Origin: TIUS-1 sp964019505
Lineage (GTDB): Bacteria > Bacillota_I > Bacilli_A > Mycoplasmatales > Mycoplasmataceae
Assembly (NCBI RefSeq): GCF_964019505.1
Contig: NZ_OZ026449.1
Location: forward strand, 248,001-312,000
Reading direction: 5' to 3'
Length of the DNA stretch: 64,000 nucleotides
Position numbers and translations under genes: made by a program. Below, piece by piece: positions 54,970 to 64,000 of the stretch. Within the stretch, counting starts at the first letter, position 1. Every line of letters starts with the position of its first letter. Below the pieces are notes generated by a model. It saw nothing but the letters and a program-made list of their open reading frames with translations. It was not told the DNA's origin and made no database searches.

Positions 54970-55795
54970 TACAGAAATTATAACTGGCAATATAGATGCT
55001 GGTAAAAAACCTAAAAAATTAAGGTTGTCACAAAAGCCAAACATTATAGAAATTAAAGATGTTAACTTTTACTACAACTTTGGAAATAAACATGTTTTAA
55101 AAGGTATTACATTAGATGTAAAAGAAAATACATGTCTCGCATTGATTGGACCATCTGGATGTGGTAAATCAACTTTATTAAGAAATATAAATAGAATGAA
55201 TGATTTAGTTGAAGGCGCAGGGATAACTGGTGAAATTGTTTTCAACAATGAAAATATTTTACAAGACACAATTGATGTAACTAAGTTGCGTGGAGAAATT
55301 GGAATGGTATTTCAAAAAGCCAATCCATTCCCATTCTCAATTTATGACAATGTAGCATTTGGTCCAAAAAACCAAGGTATCAAAGATAAAAAAGTATTAA
55401 ACCAAATTGTTGTTGACTCATTAAAAAAAGCAGCACTATGAGAAGAAGTTAAGGATAACTTAAATGATTCAGCATTAGGTCTGTCAGGTGGACAACAACA
55501 AAGATTATGTATTGCACGAGCAATAGCGATGAAACCAAAAGTGTTACTCATGGATGAACCAACAAGTGCACTAGATCCAATTGCAACATTGAAAGTTGAA
55601 GAACTTATTTTAAAGTTACGTGACGAATACACAATAGTAATAGTTACTCACTCAATGGCTCAAGCTGCACGTGTTTCTCAATTTACCGCTTTCTTATTAA
55701 GTGGTGACCTTGTTGAACATAATAGAACTAAAAAAATATTTACAAACCCAAAAGACACAAGAACAGAAGATTACATTTCTGGAAGATTTGGATAG
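54962..55795 (+). CDS. pstB: Phosphate ABC transporter ATPase PstB
   Basis: The 277-aa ATPase has Walker A GPSGCGKST (about residues 61-69), Q-loop VFQKANPFPFS, typical of PstB, signature LSGGQQQR, Walker B VLLMDEPTSALDP and switch VTHSMAQA. The first 30 residues are an additional polar N-terminus. AAGGAGG at 54949-54955 supports ATG 54962, which overlaps pstCA by 8 nt. TGA codes for Trp once. Confidence 0.96.
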
Positions 55796-55804
55796 GAGGA
55801 TAGA

Positions 55805-56497
55805 ATGTCATTTAATAAAATTTTAGATAACGATATTAAGCAAATCAAAAAAGAGCTTAATTCAATGATTGAAAAAACAAAAGATCAATTTAAATTAACA
55901 TTTGAATCTCTTATTACAAAAGATGTAGAAAAATGTAAATTAGTAATTGAAAAAGATAAAGAAATTAACAAACTACAAAATGATTTTATAAAACAAGCAC
56001 AATGAAAAATTGCAAAACAACACATGGTAGCATCTGATTTAAGACTTGCAATTGGATCAATTATGATTGCTCGTGATTTAGAACGTACAGCTGATGTGGC
56101 AAAACACATTTGTCAATATATTGTAAAATACAAACCAGAAACTATTGATGTAGAGTACATCTCATCAATCTTTGATACTGTAACAAAAATGTTTAATGAA
56201 GTGGCAACACACATTGAAAATCCATACGAAGATAGAGCAATCAAAGCGGTCCAAGAACAACTTAACATTGCAAAAGCCTTTGATGAGTTATACAATAAAC
56301 TAGTAGAAAATGTCTCAAAAAATAACAAACCAGAATCAATAGTAAAAACATTTAGAATTGTTCGTCGTTTAAGAGATTTAGAACATGTAGGTGAATATCT
56401 ATTGGGAATTGAAGAATCAATTAGATTTATCAAAACTGGTAAAGTTGATGAAATTCAAAAAGCTATTGTAGAAGAAGTTAAAGTAAGCAAAAAATAA
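55805..56497 (+). CDS. phoU: Phosphate transport regulator PhoU
   Basis: The 230-aa all-helical protein follows pstB by 9 nt (GGAGG between). It shows the two PhoU three-helix bundles with the metal-binding motif IARDLERTADVAKHI (about residues 82-96) and the matching RRLRDLEHVGEYL (about 190-202). PhoU tunes Pst transport and phosphate signalling. No PhoR/PhoB genes are near. Confidence 0.94.
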
Positions 56498-56498
56498 A

Positions 56499-57821
56499 AT
56501 GGGATTTTGAAAGAAATTAAAAGAAAGAGTATTCAATAAAGAAGCTCACACAGAAGAAAAAAAGATTGAGCAAGATGTTCAATCTTTTGAAATTGTCGAA
56601 GAGCCTAAAATAATTGAATCTGAGCCCCAAATTGTTCAACCAACACCAATTGTCGAAACTGTTGTAGAACCAACTCCTGTAGTGGTCGAAACAGTTATTG
56701 AATCACCAAAACCAATTGAACCAACTCCTGTAATTGAAAGAGTTGAAGTACCCAAACCAAAAATTGTTGAAGTTAAAAAAGAAGCGCAACAACCTAAAGT
56801 TGAATTAATTCAAAAAACTGAAAAACAAATCTTAAAAGATTTAAAGAAAAAAGCTAAGAAAGAAAAGAAAGAAGTAAAGATCGAAAGAAAACAACTTAAG
56901 TCTGCGCTTACATTTTCAAAAGATATTAAGAAACTATCCAAGAAATACAAAAAGATAAATAGTGAATTCTTCGAAGAATTAGAAGACGTACTAATTAAAA
57001 CTGACATGGGTGTAAAGATGGTTTTACAAATTTCTAACCGTGTTCAAAAAAGAGTTAAACCAAATGCTACACCAGAATCTATAAATGAAATTTTAGTAGA
57101 AGAAATTTATGATGCATATGATTCAGGAAGATATGATTCAAAAATGCATTATAAAGATGGTGAGCTAAATGTTTATTTGATCATGGGTGTTAATGGAGTT
57201 GGTAAAACAACATCAATTGCAAAACTTGCAAACAACTATGCTCAATTAGGGAAAAAAGTTTTAATCGCAGCGGCCGATACTTTTAGAGCTGGTGCAGTGG
57301 AACAATTAGAAGGTTGAGTTACTACAAGACTAACTGGTGTTGATTTATTGAAACCATCTAAACCGGGTGTTGATCCAGCTTCAGTTGTATATGATGGTAT
57401 GAAAAAAGCGATTGATGAAAAATACGATGTTTTACTAATTGATACAGCAGGTAGATTACAAAACAAAACTCAGTTGATGGCTGAGTTAGAGAAGATGTAT
57501 AAAATCATCAAAAGAACCGTTTCTAAAGCACCACATGAGTGTTTGATGGTAATTGATGCAACTACTGGTCAAAACGGTGTAATACAAGCTAAACAGTTTG
57601 CAGAAGTGGCTGCTGTCACAGGAATCATTCTTACTAAAATGGATTCAACTTCAAAAGGTGGAATTGCATTAAATATTAAAGACGTATTAAACATCCCGGT
57701 TAAATTTATCGGACTTGGTGAAACAGTAAATGATTTAGTAGAATTCAGCTTAGATGAATATGTCTATGAACTAACTAGAGACTTTATGGAAAGCTCAGAT
57801 GATGAGGATGAAGATGAGTAA
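56499..57821 (+). CDS. ftsY: Signal recognition particle receptor FtsY
   Basis: The 440-aa GTPase has an extended acidic, Pro/Val/Glu-rich A domain (about residues 15-115), with repeated PTPVVE/PTPVIE units, then the helical N domain and the G domain: GVNGVGKTT (about 231-239), AADTFRAGAVEQLE, DTAGR, TKMDST and FIGLGE. It docks ribosome-SRP complexes to the membrane. It begins one base after the phoU stop with no separate ribosome binding site visible, so translation is possibly coupled. Its last 8 nt overlap ylxM. Confidence 0.95.
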
Positions 57822-58125
57822 TATTGACTTAAAAAAAACAGATGATGTAAATCAACTGTTTGATTTATACAAAGAATTGTTAACACCAAAACAACGTGAT
57901 TATTTTGAAATGTATTATTTTGAAAACTACTCATTAACTGAAATAGCAACAGAGTTTGGTATTTCAAAAAATGCCGTTTATGATAGTTTACAAAAAACTA
58001 CACAATATCTTGAAAACGTAGAAGAAAAGCTTATGTTTAATAGTAAAATAAACACTATAAAAGATTTAATATTAAAAGACGATATAGATATAGACCTTAT
58101 TAAAAGTAAGATCATGGAGTTATAA
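57814..58125 (+). CDS. ylxM: YlxM/p13-like putative DNA-binding protein
   Basis: The 103-aa protein has the YlxM hallmarks: LFDLYKELLTPKQRDYFEMYY and the helix-turn-helix YSLTEIATEFGISKNAVYDSL-type segment (about residues 43-62). It usually accompanies ffh or ftsY and is thought to regulate or join the SRP. Four in-frame ATGs precede; 57814 is chosen because GAGG lies 6 nt before. It overlaps ftsY by 8 nt. Confidence 0.88.
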   Translation: MSNIDLKKTDDVNQLFDLYKELLTPKQRDYFEMYYFENYSLTEIATEFGISKNAVYDSLQKTTQYLENVEEKLMFNSKINTIKDLILKDDIDIDLIKSKIMEL

Positions 58126-58129
58126 AATT

Positions 58130-58915
58130 ATGAACATACTAGTAATCGGTGACGTATACGGCCACGTTGGTCGTGCAATGATCGAAAAACTTATCAAAGA
58201 CGTAATGGAAGTTGAACAAATTAGTTTTGTTATCTGTAATGCAGAGAACATAACTAATGGTAGAGGTACTTCACGTGAACACTACAACTTCTTAAAACAC
58301 AACAACGTTGATGTTGTAACTGGTGGGAACCATACATTTGATCACTATGAAGCATTTGAATTGCTACAAGAAAAATCAGATTTCCTAAGACCTGCGAACT
58401 ACAATAAATTTACACCAGGTAAAGGAACTGTTTTAGTTAACTTTGCTGGAGTAAAGATTCGTGTGTCTAATTTATTAGGTAGAACATTTATGAATCAAAA
58501 CACAAATAACTTCTATGAAGTTATGGATGAAATTTTAGAAAAAGAAGAAAAATCAGACATTCACATTGTTGACTTTCACGGTGAAGCATCATCTGAAAAA
58601 CTTGCCTTTGCACATAATTACAAAGATAAGGTTACAGCAGTTCTTGGGACTCATACACATGTTCAAACAGCTGATGATCAAATCATTGATGGTAAAGTTG
58701 CATACATTACTGACATTGGATTAACTGGAGCATTCCATTCAATCATTGGTGCTAACACTAAAGAAGTTATCTTTAGAGAAAAATCAGGTTTACCAATTAG
58801 GCTAAGAACAGCTGATGGTGCAGGACAATTTTGTGCTGTTGTTATCAAGATTGATAACAAAACATTTAAACCAACAGAAATCAAAAGAATATTTTTAAAA
58901 AATGTAAATGTCTAA
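58130..58915 (+). CDS. ymdB: YmdB-family metallophosphoesterase
   Basis: The 261-aa protein has the dimetal motifs IGDVYGHVGR (Asp at residue 8), NAENI, GGNHTFDH, VDFHGEASSEK and LGTHTHVQTAD, followed by ITDIGLTG. In Bacillus YmdB is a 2',3'-cyclic nucleotide phosphodiesterase that affects RNA decay and biofilm formation. It begins 4 nt after ylxM. The length (about 264) matches. A terminator overlaps its stop. Confidence 0.93.
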   Translation: MNILVIGDVYGHVGRAMIEKLIKDVMEVEQISFVICNAENITNGRGTSREHYNFLKHNNVDVVTGGNHTFDHYEAFELLQEKSDFLRPANYNKFTPGKGTVLVNFAGVKIRVSNLLGRTFMNQNTNNFYEVMDEILEKEEKSDIHIVDFHGEASSEKLAFAHNYKDKVTAVLGTHTHVQTADDQIIDGKVAYITDIGLTGAFHSIIGANTKEVIFREKSGLPIRLRTADGAGQFCAVVIKIDNKTFKPTEIKRIFLKNVNV

Positions 58916-58927
58916 TTTACATTTTTA
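58898..58927 (+). terminator. Intrinsic terminator overlapping the ymdB stop
   Basis: AAAAATGTAAAT (58898-58909) pairs with ATTTACATTTTT (58915-58926); 5-nt loop. The coding end (KNVNV) is part of the hairpin. Confidence 0.75.
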
Positions 58928-58981
58928 TTTTGTAGTTGTTAAAATAAAAGCAAGTAAACAAGAATTTAGCTCAAGGAAAAA

Positions 58982-59797
58982 ATGGAAGATTTCAAATTAA
59001 ACTTTAAAAATCTATGAAAATACTATTTGGTAAAAGTTGCATTCTTACTTTTGGGTTTATATCTATTTACTTTAGGTATTGCAATATACACTCCAACAAG
59101 TGTTGGAGCTAGTCATATGGACTTTTCAATATTTGCAATCATATCAACATTACATGGTGTAGTGGGTGATAATTCAAATGTTGATCTTGGATATTATCCA
59201 AATTTATTAACTTTATATTTTGTGGGTATTTTAATAGGTGCATTAATATTTGGTTTAATCTTTTCAGTTAAAGACTGAAAAGAAAATAAAAATAAAATGA
59301 CTTGAATAAACTTAACAATTATTATTCTTGCAGATTTAATTATTGTATTTGGTTTACCGCAAATGGTTAACATGCAGTGGTTATATATTCCACAAGATGC
59401 AATTGCAAACATAAATAATGCTAGTGCTAGAAACTGAATTTTTATTGGGGCATATAGTATTTATGTATTTGGTGTAGCGTTTTGAGTAATGTCTGGAATA
59501 CTTGGTGGACCGTACAATACAATTTGTACATACCTAATGAAAGCTACAGGTTGAAAATATAATGTTGCCCGTATTGTAGCTGATCTTATAATTACATTTC
59601 CAGGGTTTATATTTATATTGGCCAATGGATTAACTTGAAGTCAAAAAGGTGATTTCATGTTAACTTACCTAAACTTTGGATCTATTTGTTTTGTAATCCT
59701 AACTGGACCAATAGTTGGTTTAATTATTCCAAAGATAAATAAAGTATGAAACATCGAAGATTACAAAACAAAACTACAAAATTTAAATACTCAATAA
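58982..59797 (+). CDS. YczE/YitT-like multi-pass membrane protein
   Basis: The 271-aa protein has about six transmembrane segments. LGLYLFTLGIAIYTPTSVGASHMD near the start, with a Gly- and small-residue-rich helix followed by a re-entrant-like loop, resembles YczE/YyaS/YitT membrane proteins. The C-terminus is basic and cytoplasmic. Function is not known for the family. AAGGA precedes ATG 58982. It has at least ten Trp encoded by TGA. It lies directly upstream of the metK riboswitch, and no terminator is obvious between the two. Confidence 0.6.
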
Positions 59798-59835
59798 TTT
59801 AATTTTCGTGTTTTAATAATTAAAGAAAATTAAAT

Positions 59836-59945
59836 AACTTATTCAGAACTACCTAGAGAACAAAAACTTGACGATGTAGTAGCAACCCAGTTGGATGGGT
59901 GCTTAAATAGGGCACGACCATGTCATCAATGAGATAAACATCTTA
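59836..59945 (+). promoter_or_regulatory. SAM-I (S-box) riboswitch aptamer
   Basis: The leader of metK contains the S-box core: an outer helix formed by CTTATTCA and TGAGATAA, the GATGTAGTAGCAACC segment, an ACCC/GGGT hairpin, then GGTGCTTAAAT and a further stem. GCAACC and GGTGCTTAAAT are the most conserved S-box elements. Position before the gene for S-adenosylmethionine synthetase fits feedback by SAM. It is by far the most GC-rich non-coding piece in the window apart from the tRNA. Confidence 0.88.
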
Positions 59946-59946
59946 T

Positions 59947-59977
59947 AAACGTTCTGAATATAGAACGTTTTTATTTT
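59947..59977 (+). terminator. Riboswitch-controlled attenuator before metK
   Basis: AAACGTTCT (59947-59955) pairs with AGAACGTTT (59962-59970) followed by T-rich DNA. GTTCTGAAT (59951-59959) is also an exact 9-nt complement of ATTCAGAAC (59841-59849) in the aptamer's outer helix, giving an antiterminator. With SAM bound the terminator can form; without SAM the antiterminator wins. Confidence 0.85.
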
Positions 59978-59998
59978 CTATTTAAGGAGTTAAAAATT

Positions 59999-61144
59999 AT
60001 GACAGAAAACAAAATATTATTTACAAGTGAATCTGTATCAGAAGGTCACCCAGATAAATTGTGTGACCAAATATCTGATGCAATATTAGATGCTTGTTTA
60101 AAAGAAGACAAATATTCTAGAGTTGCTTGTGAAACTTTTGCATGCAATGACTACTTGGTTGTTGGTGGAGAAATTACTACTAAAGCAAAAGTTAACTACG
60201 AAAACATAGTTCGTGAGGTAATCAAAAAAGTTGGATATGATGATAGTGAATTTGGAATTGATTGAAAAACATTGAATATTGAAATTAAATTAAATACACA
60301 ATCTTCAGATATCGCAGCTGGTTTAAAAGATGAAGACTCATTAGGTGCTGGAGATCAAGGTATTATGTTTGGGTTTGCAACAAATGAAACACATAAGTAT
60401 ATGCCATTGGCTATTCAAATATCACACGAACTTGTTTATCTTGCAACAAAGTTAAGAAAAACAAAAGAATTCAAATGAGCAAAACCAGATATGAAATCTC
60501 AAGTTACTATTGACTATACAAACCCAAACAAACCAAGAATAGATAATATTTTAATGTCTATCCAACATGATTCAAAATATAACAAATCAGAGTTTGCTGA
60601 CTTTATTACAAACAAAATAATGAAAGTTGTGGCAAAAGAATTTAATATGAATGAAGACTTTAAAGTGTTAATTAACCCAACAGGAATATTTACAATAGGT
60701 GGACCTAAAGGTGATACTGGATTAACTGGTAGAAAAATAATTGTAGATACTTATGGTGGTTATGCAAGACATGGTGGTGGCGCATTCTCAGGAAAAGACC
60801 CAACTAAGGTTGATAGAAGTGCTGCTTACATGTGTCGATATGCCGCAAAAAATATTGTGGCTTCAGGGTTAGCTGATAAAGTTGAAATTCAAGTGTCATA
60901 TGCAATTGGGGTCGCAAAACCTGTTTCAATATTTATTGAAACTTTTGGTACAGAAAAAGTATCGAAATCAGTTATCTTAGATGCAGTTAATAATGTTTTT
61001 GATTTTAGTGTTTCATCAATTTTAAAAACACTAGACCTAAGAAAACCAATATATCAAAAAACCGCAGCTTACGGACATTTTGGAAAAGATGGTTTTTCAT
61101 GAGAAAAATTAGACAAAGTAAATGAGTTAAAAAATTATTTGTAA
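59999..61144 (+). CDS. metK: S-adenosylmethionine synthetase
   Basis: The 381-aa enzyme starts with FTSESVSEGHPDKLCDQISDA and has GAGDQGIMFG (about residues 118-127), the P-loop-like GGPKGDTGLTGRKIIVDTYGG split into its usual positions (near 238-258) and the GGGAFSGKDPTKVDRSAAY region. It makes SAM from Met and ATP. AAGGAG at 59984-59989 precedes the ATG. Three TGA codons are Trp. Expression is controlled by the riboswitch upstream. Confidence 0.97.
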
Positions 61145-61181
61145 TTAAAATGATTTAAAATTAAGTTAACAAAGGATATTT

Positions 61182-61850
61182 ATGATTTTAGAAGTAATAG
61201 TAGCAAGAAAAGAAGATATTGAGTTTATCAATAAAACAAAAGCAGATCGTGTAGAATTAGCAGTAATGGAATTTGATGGATTAACACCATCATATGATTT
61301 CATTAAAGAAGCCACAGATAACATAAATAAACCAGTTAATGTTATCGTTCGTGATTGATATGAAAACTTTGTTTACAACGAAGAACAGTTTTTAAAAATA
61401 TTAGAACATATTGAATTTATTAAAACTACAAAAGCAAATGGAATTGTTTTTGGAAGTTTAACAAAAGATAATGAAATCAATGAAGACCAATTACAACGTG
61501 TAGTTGCAGCTAAAGGACATTTAGAACTTACATTCCACAAGGCTTTTGATTATACAAATGATTTTATTAAATCATATGAAATATTGAAAAAAAACAAAGT
61601 TACAAATGTGTTAACTACAGCTGGTCATAAGTTTGAAGATGGAATCGAAACACTAAAAAAACTTGTTTCATTAAATGGACCAAAAGTTTTAATCGGTGGT
61701 GGAATTAAGCAGACAAACTATCTTGATGCATTTAAGATTTCAAAAAATGTACACATTGGTAGTTTAGCTAGAATTGATAACAAAATCTTAAACAACATTG
61801 ATGTTGAGAAAACAAACAAAATCAAAGAGGAGTTTTCAAATAATGATTAA
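61182..61850 (+). CDS. cutC: CutC-family protein
   Basis: The 222-aa TIM-barrel protein shows the CutC pattern: EVIVARKEDIEFINKTKADRVELA at the start, VNVIVRDWYENFVY in the middle, GIVFGSLTKDNEI, LTFHKAFDYTND, VLTTAGHKFEDGIE and the C-terminal IGGGIK. CutC was linked to copper homeostasis in E. coli, but the function in bacteria is debated. AAAGGA precedes ATG 61182. It follows metK by 37 nt and overlaps the next gene by 8 nt, so all three may share the riboswitch-controlled transcript. Confidence 0.85.
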
Positions 61851-62826
61851 ATTAAAAGAAATAAATTCAGAACTTAACGCCGTTGAGTTCATTGCTAAAG
61901 TTGAAAAATCAATTCAATCAACTGGACAAAACGGTAGTGATTATTTAATTGTGTACTTCATTGATGATACTTCAAAGGTTGAATCAAGATTATGAAATTC
62001 AACTAAAGCAGATGCAGAAACTTTAACAGTTAATAACTTAGTTAAAGTTGAAGCAGATGTAAAAGTATATAAAGGTGTAATCCAATTAAAAATAAATAAA
62101 GCAACCATTGTTACACCAGAAGAACTAAAAGCAAACAAGATTGATCCTGATACTTTTGAAAGCAAAGTAAAAATGGATGTTGAAAAAGAATTCAACAGAA
62201 TCATAAAAGACATCACAGGGTTCAAAAACGAAGTATATAGAGAGATTGCACTTAAGTTGTTAAATGCACACAAAGACAGATACATAAACTATCCTGCAGG
62301 GATGTTTATGCATCATAACTTAGTTGGTGGTTTACTATGACATAGTATTTCATTATATGATATGGCTAAAGGTATTAAACCAGTTTATGCTTATTCTCAA
62401 AACATAGATTGAGAACTAGTATATGTTGGGGCATTATTGCATGACTTTGGAAAAGTAATTGAAATGAAAGACAAACAAGGAACTGACTATACTGAGTATG
62501 GAAAACTAATTGGACATATTTCAATTGGTTCTCAATTTGTATATAGAACTGCATTAGAGCTTGGTTTCATCAAACCTAAAGACACAACAATGAATGAAGA
62601 CGTAATGAAACTACAACACGTTATTATAGCTTCACATGGTCAATTAGAATATGGTTCACCAATTGAACCAAGATTAATTGAAGCAATCATTGTTTCATCA
62701 TTAGATCACATTGATGCAAGACTAAACAAGGTAAGTTCAGAATTAGATAGAATTGAAACAGGAAGTTTCACAGCCCGTATTCCTTCAGAGAAGGGTGCTC
62801 AATTCTTAAAACATAAAAAGAATTAA
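61843..62826 (+). CDS. YhaM-like 3'-5' exoribonuclease (OB fold + HD domain)
   Basis: The 327-aa product has an N-terminal OB-fold (about residues 1-100) and an HD phosphohydrolase domain: MHHNLVGGLLWHSISL, GALLHDFGKVIEM (HD near residues 201-202), GHISIGSQFV, HVIIASHGQLEYGSP and SSLDHIDARL. This domain order defines YhaM (CBF1) 3'-5' exonucleases active on RNA and single-stranded DNA in Firmicutes. The ATG overlaps the cutC gene by 8 nt, with AGAGGAG inside cutC. Two TGA codons are Trp. Confidence 0.9.
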
Positions 62827-62836
62827 AACCGCAAAG

Positions 62837-62866
62837 AAAAACAACACTCAATTGTGTTGTTTTTAT
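62837..62866. terminator. Bidirectional terminator between yhaM and hit genes
   Basis: AAAAACAACAC (62837-62847) pairs with GTGTTGTTTTT (62854-62864), with a 6-nt loop and T/A-runs on both strands. Confidence 0.82.
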
Positions 62867-63267
62867 TATTTTGTAATTTGTTCAAATGATTTATCAATAT
62901 CAATTTTTTCAACAATATTATTTTTAGTAACAAAGCCTTCAGTTTTTTTGTACTTAGGTATCACATGTTGGTGAAAGTGAAATACCATTTGAAATGCCTC
63001 ACTACCTTGATTTGATACAAAGTTAAAACCTTGAATATTATCAATTGAATTAGATAATAGATTTGACACATGCTTCGAGGCTTTACTTACTTCACTCAAA
63101 TAATGATCATCACATTCACTAAAGTTTTCAAAATGTTTTTTTGGAATAACCAATGTATGACCATAACTTACAGGAGAAACATCTAAGAAGGCGAACACAA
63201 ATTCGTTTTCATATACTTTCTTAGAATTAATTGATCCATCTATAATTTTACAAAACAAACAATTCAT
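62866..63267 (-). CDS. HIT family hydrolase
   Basis: The 133-aa protein has CLFCKIIDGSINSKKVYE at its start and the histidine triad FHFHQHVIP (about residues 94-102). HIT proteins hydrolyse nucleoside phosphoramidates and dinucleotide phosphates such as Ap4A. The CxxC pair near residue 4 can bind zinc with later residues. ATG at 63267 overlaps the TAA of the upstream gene by 1 nt, with GAGGAT before it. TGA is not used. Confidence 0.93.
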   Translation of the reverse strand: MNCLFCKIIDGSINSKKVYENEFVFAFLDVSPVSYGHTLVIPKKHFENFSECDDHYLSEVSKASKHVSNLLSNSIDNIQGFNFVSNQGSEAFQMVFHFHQHVIPKYKKTEGFVTKNNIVEKIDIDKSFEQITK

Positions 63268-64000
63268 TACATATCCTCGTCTTCTTCGTCATCAATGTAT
63301 TTTTTAACCATGTCTCAAATACCTGAATAGTATATTTGTTCTTTGTCTAAATACCTAGAATAGATGTCGCGTTTAGCTGCGTCAACAAAAGTTGCATCGG
63401 TACATGCCATGTATAATAATTCATTAATAAAGTTATCTCTATTTGAGTTTTCAGATAATGTTGCTCTAACATCCGTTGAACCTTTTGTGTTTACGTGTTT
63501 ATTGCTTCAAGTACTTAAAATATCTTCTTTGTCACCTGTTTGACCAGCTCTACCAAGTTTAATATTTTTCGAATTACCGGCACCGTCAGATAGTGAATAA
63601 ACTGATGTGGCATCAGCATAACCAACTTCCGGTTTAGATTTTGCTCCAGCCATTAGTTCGATGAAATAGACAGGTAAAACAACAGCAATTTCATTGTAAT
63701 TAGGGTTCTCGACATCAAACCCTGGTTGAGTAGAAGTGTTTGAAATAATTTTAGGTCCATCTTGTTGTGAGTTTACTTTATCAGCTCATGATTTTCCTGA
63801 AGTCGGATCTTCTCCGAAACCGTCAAACTTAATACCTTGATAACCAGATAATCCAAAATATGAATCATATGAACTATCATCTAAAATTAAATTTTCAGGA
63901 GTAATTAACGAATTCAATTTATTCACAGCTTCTAAAATTGTTGCTGGATTTTCTTTATTCTTAAGTTCCTGGTTTTGGGTGTTGATTTCATTTCAAAACT
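63267..64000 (-). CDS. Unknown, possibly exported protein, C-terminal part (5' end outside window)
   Basis: The frame is open at the right edge; 243 residues are visible. The part seen is rich in Asn, Ser and Asp, contains few hydrophobic helices, includes DDSSYDSYFGLSGYQGIKFDG and ends with an acidic DDEEDEDM tail. The composition is like the external parts of mollicute lipoproteins, but no signal peptide can be seen because the start is missing. It shares a TAATG overlap with the HIT gene. Three Trp in this part are encoded by TGA. No domain is recognised. Confidence 0.6.

Noticed and set aside
1..64000. CRISPR array, insertion sequence, prophage genes
   Set aside because: No regularly spaced repeats, transposase motifs or phage structural genes were seen; the direct repeat at 9267-9626 is a duplicated gene fragment.

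Overview
The window reads as chromosomal DNA of a mollicute of the Spiroplasma/Mesoplasma/Entomoplasma group, most likely Spiroplasma. Base composition is very AT-rich. TGA is read as tryptophan in almost every long gene: frames such as RNase J, SMC, MetK, PstCA and the ABC permeases only reach full length when in-frame TGA is translated, so coordinates here use genetic code 4. The species cannot be fixed from sequence alone.

Layout. (1) 1-8000: a defence and export block with the 3' end of a GmrSD-like (DUF262/DUF1524) restriction gene, a half-size ABC exporter with a small membrane protein, and a complete type III restriction-modification pair (mod, res). (2) 8000-16320: a membrane protein, a coiled-coil protein with a recent partial tandem duplication, then minus-strand nitroreductase, amino-acid permease, RNase J, an AlaX-type editing protein, a 51-aa Cys/His protein and peptide deformylase; a 33-aa metallothionein-like microprotein with four CxC pairs lies divergent to RNase J. 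(3) 16386-27000: rsmD, gmk with a C-terminal extension, an ABC ATPase-permease fusion, PP2C phosphatase, two small membrane proteins, Ser/Thr kinase, rsgA, rpe, tRNA-Leu(CAA) and a P-type ATPase that has lost the TGE motif. (4) 27095-44445: rpmB, nicotinamidase, a 777-aa lipoprotein and an 1840-aa FtsX-type permease, gls24-like/fakA, a second giant permease (1451 aa), a LemA/DUF3137-like pair and a small membrane protein. (5) 44538-58915: Xaa-Pro peptidase, plsX, rnc, antisense rarA, smc, the phosphate operon pstS-pstCA-pstB-phoU, ftsY, ylxM, ymdB. (6) 58982-64000: a membrane protein, a SAM-I-like riboswitch with attenuator, metK, a CutC-like protein, a YhaM-like exonuclease, then antisense HIT and the 3' end of an unknown gene.

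How the parts relate. The kinase/phosphatase pair with RsgA and Rpe is a conserved Firmicutes/Mollicutes neighbourhood, here interrupted by membrane genes. plsX/fakA (phospholipid precursor and fatty-acid activation), rnc/smc/ftsY/ylxM and pst-phoU are housekeeping clusters. The more unusual content is regulatory and surface-related. The lipoprotein promoter carries a T15 tract and the ABC fusion promoter an A16 tract between core elements, as in slippage-controlled mycoplasma surface genes. Several genes have the -10 box exactly 7 nt before ATG and no Shine-Dalgarno, which predicts leaderless mRNAs.

No intergenic stretch exceeds about 200 bases; the longest holds the riboswitch. I saw no CRISPR array, insertion sequence, rRNA or origin of replication. 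All function calls rest on reading motifs; no database search was run.
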